The notes under the pieces: generated by a model
Seen by the model: the letters and a program-made list of their open reading frames with translations, nothing else
Database searches by the model: none
What the model was told of the DNA's origin: nothing
Shown: positions 45,372-55,936 of the stretch, piece by piece
Position numbering within the stretch: the first letter of the stretch is position 1
How the letters are laid out: every line of letters starts with the position of its first letter
DNA from: Gnetum montanum
Taxonomy: Eukaryota; Streptophyta; Gnetopsida; Gnetales; Gnetaceae
Assembly: GCA_015680685.1 (NCBI GenBank)
Contig: MNCI01034058.1
Location: 497,673-561,672, forward strand
DNA length: 64,000 nucleotides
Reading direction: 5' to 3'
Made by a program: the position numbers and the translations under genes

Positions 45372-47050
45372 GACAGACGACAAATGGACGCAACAATTTC
45401 AACACCCCTAACTCTAACAGGCCCATACGGGAAGGTAGTTAGGCGATTCGACTCTACACTAGTATACGCTAACCCCTCTTTAGAAGACGTAACCATAGCT
45501 GCGTCGGAGATATCCCCAGAGTGGCCGGAACAGTCAACGCGTACGCTAGACCTGGAAGCTGGAGACATAACCGAAGACCTCCTCAGTGAGGTCTCTATCG
45601 TTACGCATAGAGGTGAGGCTCGAACACTTAAAGTCAGTTCTTTATTAAACCAGACAACGCACGATGCCATAAAACAGGTCCTGCAAGACAACATTACCGT
45701 CTTTGCATGGTCATATGAGGACATGCCTGGACTAGATCCCAGGCTGATCCAACATAACATCATCCTAGACCCGCAGATTAAAGCAGTTAGGCAAAAGGCA
45801 CGTAAAATCAAGCTAGAGATCGCGTTGGCCGTGCGTACTGAAATCACCAAACTGTATCAGGCTGGTTTCATTCGTGCAGTCGATTATTCAGATTGGGTGT
45901 CTAACATTGTAGTCGTCCCAAAGAAGACTGGAAGCATACGCATCTACATAGACTTTCGGGATTTGAATAAGGCAACGATCAAGGACAATTTCCCACTTCC
46001 GAGTATCGATCAGCTAGTCGACACGACAGCTGGGCATGCGCTGCTCTCTTTCATGGATGGTTTTTCAGGTTATAATTAGATCCGAATTAACCCAGAGCAT
46101 CAATTGACAACAACGTTTATGACGCCTTGGGGCACCTTCTGTTACACTATGATGCCTTTTGGTCTGAAGAACGCTGGAGCAACATATCAGCGGGCTATGA
46201 CATACATCTTTAGCAACTATCTCCTTGGAAAACTGAATGACTACGTAGACGATATAGCTGTGAATTCTTTAAAGTCCGAAGATCATTCGGGAGACCTGGA
46301 GTTAGTCCTCAAGAGATGTTCCAAATACGAGCTTTGGCTTAACCCAAAGAAGTGCATGTTCGGGGTTAAAACCTGACGCATGCTGGGGTTTGTGGTGTCG
46401 GAAGCTGGCATACGAGTTGACCCTGACAAGGTCAAGGCCATTGTCGAGCTTATGCCTCCCACAGACCTCAAGCAATTACGTGGGTTATAGGGACGATTAC
46501 AGTTCATATGTCATTTCATCTCGAGATTAATTGATAAGCTGCACCCTATGCAGCACCTGCTCAAAAAGGGGGTCAATTTCGAATGGACGGAAGATTGCCA
46601 GTGTGCGTTTGACAATTTGAAACAGGAACTGCAACATCTACCAACGGTCTTCCCGCCACAAGGGGACTTACCATTCTACATATACCTCGCTACTTCGGAT
46701 GTAGCGTTAGCAGCATTGCTTTGTCAAAAAAGGGATGATGGGTCGGAAGTGCCCATCTACTACTTAAGCCATGCTCTATATGCGTATGAAATGAGGTATA
46801 ATGAAGTCGAGCATAGTTGTCTAGCGTTAGTTTTTACACTCAAAAAGTATAGACATTACCTTTTCTGTAGCCAGGTTAACATCATTTGTAAAAGTAATAT
46901 GCTTAGGACCATCACGCATAACTTATACGAGAGCAGTAGGATTGCTCGCTGGAAGGCTATTATCACAAAGTTTGATCTGCATTATATTGGCCAATCGTCT
47001 ACGAAAGGCCAAGCGATAGCTGACCAGTTAGTAACATCACCAATTAACAA
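45372..47050 (+). pseudogene. Reverse transcriptase and RNase H of element B
   Basis: An N-terminal linker (LTLTGPYGKV, QDNITVFAWSYEDMPGL) leads into RT: WVSNIVVVPKKTGS, YIDFRDLNKATIKDNFPLP, FMDGFSGYN, MMPFGLKNAGATYQRAM and the intact catalytic DYVDDIAV near 46240. Gypsy-type RNase H follows with ALLCQKRDDGSEVPIYYLS and YNEVEHSCLALVFTLKKY. Stops lie at 46077, 46374 and 46488, each at a codon that is sense in A. The frame is otherwise continuous. The domain order and the YVDD box place it in Ty3/gypsy. Confidence 0.92.
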
Positions 47051-47094
47051 CCAAGCAACCATCGAACCAGAGTTCCCTGACGAAGATGTACATA

Positions 47095-47675
47095 GTGTAA
47101 GCCCTGTCTCGACAGGCCCCGGGGAAATGCTGTACTTCGATGGAGCTTCAACCACTAGAGGTGGCAGTGCAGCCACTGTTATCACGCTATCACCTGAGGA
47201 TGTGCGTCTCCACGCTTATCGCTTGACCTTCCCCTGTATGAACAATGTGGCAAAGTACGAGGGGCTCCTCAGGGGACTACTAACTGCCAGCGAACTCGAT
47301 GTTCAACACCTGGCGATTAGGGGCGATTTGATGCTTGTCATAAATCAGATCACAAGAGTCTACGCCTGCAAGGCTGTACATTTACAGCCCTACTGCGATA
47401 CGGCTAAAGATCTTCTGAGATGATTTGCGACCATCGATGCCCAGCATGTGCCACGCAAGGATAACACGCTGGCTGACGCACTAGCTACGTTGGCTCTGAA
47501 CGTGCCCGCACATCTGTTGGACACCTGCCCCGCATTGATTACTGACTGTGCAGATCCTATCATTCAGACGGCGCAAGTCTCTTCCCTTCGTGAAGAAAGC
47601 ACGCTTGAATGGTATGACGACATTAAGACTTACCTTTTACAGGGCGAGTTACCATCTGCACTGACACGCGCATAG
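47095..47675 (+). pseudogene. Archaeal-type second RNase H (aRNH) of element B
   Basis: LYFDGASTTRGGSAATVI gives the first catalytic D. NNVAKYEGLLRGLLTA gives E, IRGDLMLVINQITRVY the second D and NTLADALATLALN the last D. The usual S after GD is L here. A TGA at 47421 interrupts it, at the same codon where A has TAA. Dual RNase H is a Tat-lineage trait. Confidence 0.85.
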
Positions 47676-48850
47676 AAAGACGCAATCCGTAAGCGGGCTA
47701 GGCAATACGTCATCATCGGAGACAACACTCTTTGTAGACGCTCCTTTGATGGCATGCTGCTGACTTGCGTCGACAAAGACCAAGCATAGCACATAATCGG
47801 CGAAGTTCACGAGGGACTATGTGGTGGCCACGTAGCACCACGAGCTATGGCCCTAAAAATCTGTCGCTTAGGGTACTACTGGCCACACATGGAAAAGGAT
47901 TGCCTGACGAAGGTTAAAACCTGTGACACGTGTCAGCGTCACGCGAATCTTATACACGTGTTCCCACAGAATTACATACAACGCAGATAACATGGCCATT
48001 TCAACGATGGGGATTAGACATTTTAGGCCCCATCACGCCGAAGTCCTCCGCGGGTCATAGCTTCATTATTACCACTACTGAGTATTTTACAAAGTGGGTA
48101 GAGGTTGTGCCCCTGCGGAAGATAACATCTCAGCAGATTTGCCATTTTATCCTGGACAACATAGTAACCAGATTTGGTCTCCCAATGACTATAGTGACCG
48201 ACAATGGGCTACAGTTTAGTAGCATGGAAACCAAATCCTTCTGTGATAACCTAGGCATTAGAAAATCCTTTTCCTCTCCCTATTACCCACAAGCGAATGG
48301 TCAAGCTGAAGCAACAAACAAGGTAGTCATCAATCTGCTCAAGAAAATGCTCGACAGCAACAAAAGGCGGTGGCACGAACAGATCCTCTACGTGCTATGG
48401 GCGTATTGTACCACGTGTAGGACAGCTACGGGTAGTACGCCCTATAGCCTGGTTTACGGGTTTGAAGCAGTGCTACCCCTCGAGTTGCAAATCCCTTCTC
48501 TGAGAATGGTCCTTTCCACGGTTATAAATGAGGCTCAACACACCGAGGCTCGAATCGTAGATTTGGATTCAGTCGAAGAGAAGCGGATACAGGCTCTTGA
48601 CACGATTGAAAGATATCAAGACAAACAGCGATAGAAGCATCGTCATAACCTTCAGCAACGCCCGATCAAGAAAGGAGATCTTGTGCTTAAGACCGTGCGT
48701 GAAACAGTAAGCAAATTCTCTGCAAACTGGGAAGGCCCTTTGTTAGTGGTGGACGTGTACAGCAACGGTGCATTCAAGTTAGCAGACGTCAATGGCAATG
48801 AACTAGCAAATCCTGTAAATCATGTGTATTTGAAGCGATATTACATTTAG
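47676..48850 (+). pseudogene. Integrase of element B
   Basis: The HHCC finger is VHEGLCGGH then TCDTCQ (about 47808-47940). A frameshift lies near 47985. The core is open in 47930-48634: WGLDILGPITPKSS (D), VTDNGLQFSS (D) and PQANGQAEATNK (E), so the D,D,E triad is complete. KGDLVLKTV and FKLADVNGNELANP form the C-terminal part, which ends with a stop at 48848 after RYYI. Stops at about 47673, 47788 and 48632 break the rest. In an intact element it would insert the cDNA, giving 5-6 bp duplications as seen around B. Confidence 0.88.
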
Positions 48851-48865
48851 TAGCATCTACGGTGT

Positions 48866-49380
48866 CGACCACAAACTGGCAATATTCATCCGCTACGACG
48901 CTAAACTGGAATTGCACGTCCTCTACGACGTTAAACTGGCACTGACCGTCCGCTACGACGTAAAACTGGCATTCCTAGCACGTGTCCGCCATGACGCTAA
49001 ACTGGCAATATTCGTCCGCTATGACGCTAAACTAGCAGGTTGCAACCATCCGCTACGACGTAAAACTGGCAATGTTGTACAGGTCCGCCAAGATGAAAAA
49101 CTGGCCCCTTTTGCACGTGCCACGACGCTAAACTGGCACAGGTAAGTAGCTGTCTCCTGAGACGTAAAACCAGCACAGACTTGTCCCTAGGTCATGACAT
49201 GAAACTGACATCCACAGCACGATCCGCTAAGACCATAACTCATCCTTGCCACCGTCCGCTATGACGTAAAACTAACATTTCTCGGTCTGCCCGGACTTTA
49301 AACTGGGACCATGGTCTGCTGAGACTTAAAACCAGTCATGACAGTCTACCAAGACTCAAAACTGGGACTTACAGGCTGCT
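48866..49380 (+). repeat. Post-integrase tandem array, about 16 units (B)
   Basis: Units of 26-39 bp share GTCCGCTACGACG(C/T)(T/A)AAACTGGCA. They are most regular at 48888-49140 and drift toward GTCTGCTGAGACTTAAAACC-type units at the end. Tandem arrays just after pol are known from Tat/Ogre elements. Confidence 0.88.
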
Positions 49381-49414
49381 GCCATATAACTCAAGCGAGC
49401 GTGATCATCTCTAT

Positions 49415-49849
49415 ATGGCTGCACAACAAACAGGGTGGGATACTGGGACAGTCCCAGTGTTGCCACCCCACCGGCATCTTACTGATTCCTCGGATGAGCT
49501 GAGAGGCATCTTACTGATCCCTCGGAGATGCTGTCGCTACGCCCACTGCAGTGGTAGTACCTCTAAGAGTTTAATCTCGCTAGCTGGAGCCCTGACGAAA
49601 TCCTCGCTGACAATGACCTTGGGACCCTCCGTCGATCATCGCTATCGGATGCTGGCTTCGCAAATTCATCTAGCTGGTTCCTTGTCTAACCAGTTAGGTG
49701 CACTGCGTCTAATGCCTTTTGGCAAAGGTATGCAGGGCCAATCATCAGGATTGGCGGCTTCGCCTGCATGCCCCAGCTTCTTCTTCTTCACGTTCCAATC
49801 GCTCTATCTCACATCAAACAGTGCTCATTTCGACAGCTTCGCCCCTTGA
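49415..49849 (+). CDS. Possible post-pol ORF in B, unknown
   Basis: A 144-residue open frame that starts MAAQQTGWDTGTVPV. It aligns with the minus-strand frame 63205-63600 of H: ILLIPRRC, STSKSL against GTSKSL, ASQIHLAGS, LMPFG(K/E)GMQ. Both frames stay open despite many substitutions. No domain or membrane segment is obvious. It may be an extra ORF of the lineage or simply conserved 3' UTR. Confidence 0.3.
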   Translation: MAAQQTGWDTGTVPVLPPHRHLTDSSDELRGILLIPRRCCRYAHCSGSTSKSLISLAGALTKSSLTMTLGPSVDHRYRMLASQIHLAGSLSNQLGALRLMPFGKGMQGQSSGLAASPACPSFFFFTFQSLYLTSNSAHFDSFAP

Positions 49850-50470
49850 TCCCATGAGCAATGGTGTCCTCTGTTTTCTTCTGTGGTTTCAGGTTACTTG
49901 CTTTGAGGATGTGGTTCAAAGATGCGTCCATCTGAGTAGTGAAGAACAACAGTGTCCTGAGATGGCTGCTCAGGTTTGTCCGACCACTTCAAGCTACATG
50001 CCTATGCCCCCTCATAATCCTACCCTTAGCACTTATCTCATTTCATCCCCACCACCCGCTTCCCATACGCAGAACCTCCATACGCAAGTATCCATTTTCC
50101 GCACTCACACTAGCAGAGATATCACAGAAGTGATGCACCATGCTCCTTTTGCAAGCATTCCTACTGGAAGTAGTGACAAAGAGATCTCAGGCTGACATGC
50201 TACGCTCATCTGAAAGCATTCCTGTCAACATAGATGTGCGTACGTTTCTGTGCGTGCAGTAAGCGTATGCCATACCCCTACCATCCTGACTCATTTTGCA
50301 TCTTCCCTGAAACCATTTCCCACCGTGCCATTCTATCTCCCATTCCCTCCAGCTTTGCTCTTGACAGGGCAACCCTTGAGTAGCCATGGATGGATGCTGT
50401 TCTTGCTTCTACCGATCCGGTGTTTCGTATTCTTTGTCGATGTCTTTTGGGTAAGCCCTCCAACCGTCAA
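49850..50470. other. 3' untranslated remainder of B
   Basis: No family is recognised. Its end (GATCCGGTGTTTCGTATTCTT region, 50400-50470) is conserved next to the PPT in H and, more loosely, in A and G. Confidence 0.5.
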
Positions 50471-50480
50471 CAAAGAGGGG
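50471..50480 (+). other. Polypurine tract of B
   Basis: CAAAGAGGGG, four bases before the TGAAACACC start of the 3' LTR. Same core as in A, G and H. Confidence 0.75.
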
Positions 50481-50484
50481 CCAT

Positions 50485-51439
50485 TGAAACACCATAAAAA
50501 ATTGCGAGTCGGCCTCAGGCAAAGATTCACAATTCAAGCAGGGGCACATGTCAGAAATCTAGAAGGGAGAACAAGACAGAGCAATACCAAGAGGCACGTA
50601 GCATCGAGTCTTCAACTTCCTACGCAGATTTCTACTCTTACTGTGTTTTCTCTGTTTACGCCATATCACGCGACGTTGCGCAATGGCGCTTAGCGTGATT
50701 TTTACTTTGGCATAGGAAGAAGCTTAAGCAGCGTAATATGCAACTTCCTGTATATTCTGCTAAGTCTTTTATTCAAGGCCAGATTTATGCTCTATTACGC
50801 ACAGCAGCGTAATAAGCTCCAGAACAGTCAAAAGCAAAGTCTAAGAAAGTGCGATTGTTCATCATATGCTCATCACGCAACGCAGCGTATCGCAGCGTAT
50901 TGCATTGCCGAGCTAAAACATTGTTTACGCTCCATTATGCACGGCTGCGTGAGAAAACGTAAAACAGCTTGAATCCATTTCTTCCATGTTACGTTACGCT
51001 CATACATGCAACGCAGCGTGATGAGCGTAATATAACCCAAGGACAGCTAAGACATGCCCGACGCGCGTCTCTTCTTCACACGCACAATACGCGAACGAGT
51101 GTATTGTGCGTAATCAGGAGGTTTTCCTGACATGCGTATCTTCTTCACACGCACAATACGCGAACTAGTGTATTGTGCATAATCAGGAGGTTTGCACGAT
51201 GTGCGTCTCTTCTTCACACGCACAATACGCGAACGAGCGTATTGTGCATAATCAGGAAGTTTGACGCAAAAAATGGTCAAACCAACAGTTCCTGAAACAT
51301 GCGAGACACACGTCATCAAGGTTGCGCCTTTTCCACAGAGCGTCGCAGCCTATAAATACCCCGTTTGACAAAGATACAAGGGTTGGCAAATCAGAAGAGC
51401 AAAGGCATTTTTCTGAGCACTGATACAAGGGTCGTTACA
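50485..51439 (+). repeat. 3' LTR of B, internally deleted
   Basis: It starts TGAAACACCATAAAAAATTG and follows the 5' LTR to GAGCACTG at about 51421, then jumps to GTCGTTACA. About 620 bp of R/U5 are missing. A 10-bp GATACAAGGG at the junction copies a string present 50 bp upstream. Confidence 0.85.
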
Positions 51440-51445
51440 GACAAG
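51440..51445. repeat. Target-site duplication of B, right copy
   Basis: GACAAG, partner of 34627-34632. Confidence 0.85.
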
Positions 51446-51705
51446 TGTCTCATTAAGTTTCCAAGTGGCCCATTCGTTTGCCAAGTGCACACCATGGAGA
51501 CAAAAAAGCTGTAGTTGACAAGTGGCCTTTTTAATTACCAAGTGGTCACCATGGAGATAAACAAGTTGTAGTTGACAAGTGTCCTTTGTAGTGGTTACAA
51601 ATATCATGGGATTAAGGTTAGGAAGTTGTAATTTCCACACAAAGTTACAACTATAAAAATAAAATCTATGGTGGCCAAGTGTCCTATTGCATAACTATCA
51701 ATATA

Positions 51706-51710
51706 ACTCT
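51706..51710. repeat. Candidate target duplication of G, left copy
   Basis: ACTCT precedes the LTR end of G. The partner is outside the window, so this is only positional. Confidence 0.3.
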
Positions 51711-53416
51711 TGTAGTGACCGAAAACATCGACAACTGGAATAACGCCAAAGTCGGCGGACACAACAGTTCCAACCCCGTGCCCATGGGAGGGTGGTGTTG
51801 GGTGTGTACGAACACGGGGTGCCCTGAATGGTCTGGTCGATCAGACAGGGACTTACATTGGCGTCAATATAGCCTTTTGCAATATAAATAGTACGAGTTA
51901 CGGGATGGCACTTATGGGTAAATTCAGTGAGAAAGAAAGGGGACTAAAAAGATGCAGCGATGATGCAAAAGTGACAAATAGATGTAAACACGACAATAAT
52001 ATGAAATGATGCTCAAAGGTGAGCAAAAAGAAAATAGAAATAATGCAAGGAAGCCAGACAGTAAATAAGAAACAACATAAGATACAGTTAAGAATGTGCA
52101 CCACTTTAGAGCTACAAATTTGTCCGATCAGGGAGTGGCACAGTCGGCTGCACGACGTGACGAAGTGCAGAAGGTTTCAAAAAAAGCTAAAGTGTGTCGG
52201 GAAATAAGAAATGGCTATGCACTCGGGCACAGACGTCACGTATACACAATGCAGGTGGGATCCTACTAAGGTGGTAGAACGAGGCCATAGGATTTATGCC
52301 AGCCGAGAGAGGTTCCTATCATAGATTGGTCACCTCTCCTTTTCTTTTCCTTCTTGTCAGATCGCAGGTGCTTTTCTTTTTTTCCTTTCTTCTTGTTTTT
52401 TTTTCAAACCGGCCTTTTCTGTGCTGTTTTATGGGCTATTTATAGGGTGGAAGGTGGGCAAAGGTGACCATTTTAATATTATGTGTTGTCGACCTCCGCC
52501 TCCTCACTGGCGCTACCTGAGCCATTTGTAACCATTGGGCTTGCCAGACTATTGCGATGCAAGCAATAACTATGATCCTACTACATCGTGACTGCACCGC
52601 CAACCCCTAGAGGCATGTGCCAACGGCTTGATTGAGGTGGAGTAAATTGATGTCATACAATCACCTTCATGCCGCACTATATTTTGTGATGTGACTTGCT
52701 TGGCATGACGTAGCCTCTTGTCGTGCGTCTCGCTATATGTCACGTATTTGTTACGCGATGCTACGCTACGTAGCGTAGCATAGGATAGTGTAGCGTAGCG
52801 ACTAGCGTTGATCATGGTAGCTTCGCTAATCTGCAAACCATTCCCCTAAGATGCAATTTTTGTACACTTCGCTGATTTTTCCTTTTGAACTGCCTTATGC
52901 CCCTTTTCGTAGGATTGCTACGCCTTGCTGTGCCATGTAGCTCAGTGTAGCGTAGTAGCAAACATGGTCTGCCACTTCCTTACAAAAAGAGAGGCCACTG
53001 CAGAACTTGAAGTTGGGCAAGGGGAGTGGACAGTGAAGTTGTTGCTGTGTTAAGCCATGTGATAGTGCGTAGCATACCATCCTGTTTCGCCATTGTTTCC
53101 TAAGGCTTGCTACACTACACGTCATAGCGTAGCATGCTTTGTGACTTAGAAAACTTGCTAAACTGCTTCTCCCATGCACCTAGGCAACTATCGTTGATTC
53201 TGGACACCATTTCTAAGTAGGTTGCTGGCTGTCTAGACTACTTTGGTGGGTGGACAAGTTGGTACAAAACTCACCCATGCCTAAAGTAGAAAATTTAACG
53301 AACTAGCCATCCTAGACTTAGAACCTTCTTTCCTGATGGACTACCGTGGTGCTTGTGTGGACTACAAGACCCTAGTGAAGCCAGGATGACCCCACATTTT
53401 CTTCTAGGATGTTTCA
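51711..53416 (-). repeat. 3' LTR of element G
   Basis: On the minus strand it begins TGAAACATCC at 53416 and ends GGTCACTACA at 51711. 1706 bp. Palindromic GTAGCGTAGC clusters lie at 52690-53130. Confidence 0.82.
52437..52444 (-). promoter_or_regulatory. TATA box of the G LTR
   Basis: TATAAATA on the minus strand, in CCCTATAAATAGCCC. Confidence 0.6.
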
Positions 53417-53420
53417 TTGG

Positions 53421-53430
53421 CCCCTCTTTC
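53421..53430 (-). other. Polypurine tract of G
   Basis: GAAAGAGGGG on the minus strand, four bases before the LTR start. Confidence 0.7.
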
Positions 53431-54410
53431 TCGACGTCTGGAGAATAGGTCCTATGGACGTCGGCAAAGAATACAAAACACCGTAGCAAGCGAAACGCTG
53501 AGGCCGTCATTCAATGAGTACTGGGACGCCACTTGGCTATGCTTGAGGGTGTATTTTTGGTGCTGTGGAGGTTAAGGCAAAGAGCAGAGATGATGTTTAG
53601 CAGAGTCCCTCATCGGAATGCTCTGAGGGGATCATTTGCATTTTCATCTCTGACAGGCACTATTCTTCAACCTCCTGTAGGTAGGTGTCCCCTCTGTAGG
53701 ATGAGCTATATTACATCCACTGAGAGTCTTGACCTACCTATTGGAGCCTTCCACACGATGAGTTGTGTTACACGCATGCTGGAATTCGCACTCTCAAACA
53801 GCCATGCTAGTTAAGGCACTCACTTTGCAACGTTGTAGCCTTTGTTGTTGTAGGGGGATGTTCCTACGAGGATGATGTTCTACGGGCTACTGGCATTGTT
53901 GTTACCCTTGAGCACCCTTGCTGGTGTGAGATGCCCAAAGTAGGAAGGCCAGTAGCGGTCTTGGCAGTACCGCCCACAGAGGGAGCTATCCCCTAGGGCA
54001 CCGGGGAAGCGGATGCACCAGGATCCCCGTCAAAGATATGCACGCTGAGTTCAACTATGGGATCAGCTGCCACATAGCCGAACATTGTGTGGGCCACAAC
54101 CCTGGTGGGGAATGAAATCGTGACAATATTATGGTTAGGCCACAATATTGTCAGCACCTCAGAAGCGATAATGGGCTTGGGAGCTACCGTCAGGGCGGTG
54201 GGCCGTAGCGATGGTAGGTTCGGAGGGCCCATGTGACATCATACGTTGTCTTCGGAGGGTCAGTATTACACCAGAGATGGCAACGCATACGCCTCGGGCC
54301 GTACCTTTCTTACGTCAGGAACTGCATCTTGGGATGGTAATGTCCCACCCTTGTGCTGGTATCATGCCCCTCCGTTCGACGTGCATTTGGTGATGGTACA
54401 TGTTGAGGAT
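53431..54410 (-). other. 3' UTR of G with possible post-pol ORF
   Basis: A minus frame at 53993-54232 (ILWPNHNIVTI, VAADPIVEL) is related to the A frame at 16910-17269. The remainder shows nothing recognisable. Confidence 0.35.
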
Positions 54411-54417
54411 GCAGCGT

Positions 54418-54715
54418 GAACCCAGTTTAAGGTCTTGGTAGACCGGGTGCTGGTTTAGGGTCTCAGTGGACGATTATGTTGGTTTGGGATCCCAGTGGAC
54501 CGTACACACTAGTTTTATGTCGTGGAGGACGTGCGATGCCATTTTATAGTCATAGTGGACTAACAATGCCAGTTTTACGTCATGGCGGACTGTTGTTGCC
54601 AGTTTACCATCATGATGGACGCTGTTTGGTGCTACTAGTTTATCATCATTGTGGACACTAATCAGCGTGGCTGCCAGTTTATCGTTGTAGCGGACAGTGG
54701 TGTGCGCTTCCATTG
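54418..54715 (-). repeat. Post-integrase array of G
   Basis: About nine units, seen on the + strand as CAGTTTTACGTCATGGCGGAC, CCAGTTTATCGTTGTAGCGGA and similar. They are the reverse of the B array units. They follow the integrase stop directly. Confidence 0.78.
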
Positions 54716-54719
54716 CACC

Positions 54720-55936
54720 TTAGACATAGTATGGCTTGAGGTACATGTGGTTCACTGGGTTGGTGAACTTGTTGCCGCCCATGTCTACTAGTTTGAAAGC
54801 TCCATTCCTGAAGGCTTTAACGACCTCGTAAGACCCTTCCCAGTTGGCTAAGAATTTACTTGCGTGCTCACAGACGGCCTTGAGGATGAGATCTCCCTTC
54901 TGTACTGGCCATCAATGCTAGTCTGCACGGTGCTTTTGCCGCTACCTATCTTGATAGCACTTGATTCTTCTTAGTGTCCGCACGTGTTCCTCTTCCATTG
55001 AGTCAAGGTCAATGGCTCGTGATTCGTTGTTCTGGGCTTCGCTCACAATGTTGGACAGGATCATTTGGAGTGAGGGTACCTGTAACTCAAGAAGCAACAC
55101 AACTTCATATCCGTAAACGAGACTATAAGGGATCTTACTTGTTGCAATTTTGCAAGTCATTAGATAGGCTCAGAGGACATAGAGTATTTGCTTGTGCCAC
55201 TGCCTCTTGATGTATTTAAGCATCCGCTTCAATAAGTTGATGATGGACTTATTTGTAGCCTTTGCATGTCCATTCACCTACAGGTAGTAGGGGGAAGAAA
55301 ATGATTGTTTAATGCCTAGGTTACTATAGAAGGTCTAGGTTTCCTTACTACTGAATTGTGGTCCGTTGTCGGTTACAATGGTCATTAGAAGCCCGAACCT
55401 AGTCACGATGTTATCGAGGATGAAGTGGCAGATTTGTGGGGATGTCGTTTTCCTTAGAGGAATAGCTTCCATCCATTTAGTGAAATACTCTGTGGCGGTG
55501 ATAATGAAGCTATGCCCTGTGGAAGACTTAGGCGTGATGGGCCCTATGAGGGCCAGTCCCCATCATTGAAAAGGCCACATAATTTGTGTAGGGTGTAGGT
55601 CTGTAGGTGCTATGTGTATAAGATTTGCATATCTCTGACATGTGTCACATGTCTTGACTTTAGACAAGTAGTGGTGCTCCATGTAAGGCCAATAATACCC
55701 TAGGCATCTGATCTTTGCTGCCATAGCCCTAGGTGTGATGTGCCCACCGCACAGCCCTTCATAGACCTCATTAACTACCCTCTGTGCCTGCTCATCACCC
55801 ACGCACGCCAGCAATATCCCATCGTAGTACCGTCAGCATAGGGCGTCACTTCCTATGAGCACGTATTACCGGGTGCACTTGTGGATTGCATCCCTCTGGC
55901 CTAATGTCAATCTACATGGGAGTTCGCCATGCTGCA
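54720..55936 (-). pseudogene. Integrase of element G, cut by C
   Basis: The minus strand gives VYEGLCGGHITPRAMAAKIR and CDTCQRYANLIHI (HHCC finger, 55563-55814), a broken core between 55160 and 55560, KIPYSLVYGYEVVLLLELQV near 55100, and the C-terminal QKGDLILKAV and FKLVDMGGNKFTNPVNH with stop TAA at 54720. Several stops and shifts. C begins at 55937, so the N-terminal side is lost from view. Confidence 0.8.
55932..55936. repeat. Candidate target duplication of C, left copy
   Basis: CTGCA before the C LTR. The partner lies outside the window. Confidence 0.3.

Larger units (their letters stand above)
34633..51439 (+). mobile_element. Element B: best preserved Tat-like element
   Basis: A complete element of about 16.8 kb in the 5' LTR of E. 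The order is 5' LTR, tRNA-Asn PBS, gag, protease, repeat block, antisense eight-exon gene, RT, RNase H, aRNH, integrase, 3' array, possible post-pol ORF, PPT, 3' LTR. Exact target duplications flank it. The LTRs differ by about 5-8% by eye in the parts compared, mainly by transitions. Coding frames are broken by single stops and a few frameshifts rather than by large losses. Confidence 0.92.
51440..51710 (-). repeat. 5' LTR of E, middle part between B and G
   Basis: It continues from 34632 with TGTCTCATTAAGTTTCCAAG and matches 28705-28980. It ends where G begins. The expected remaining U3 would lie beyond the window. Confidence 0.8.

Noticed and set aside
48866-49380. CRISPR-like spaced repeats
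   Set aside because: Units are degenerate, spacing is irregular, the context is a plant retroelement, and the same array follows integrase in A, G and H.
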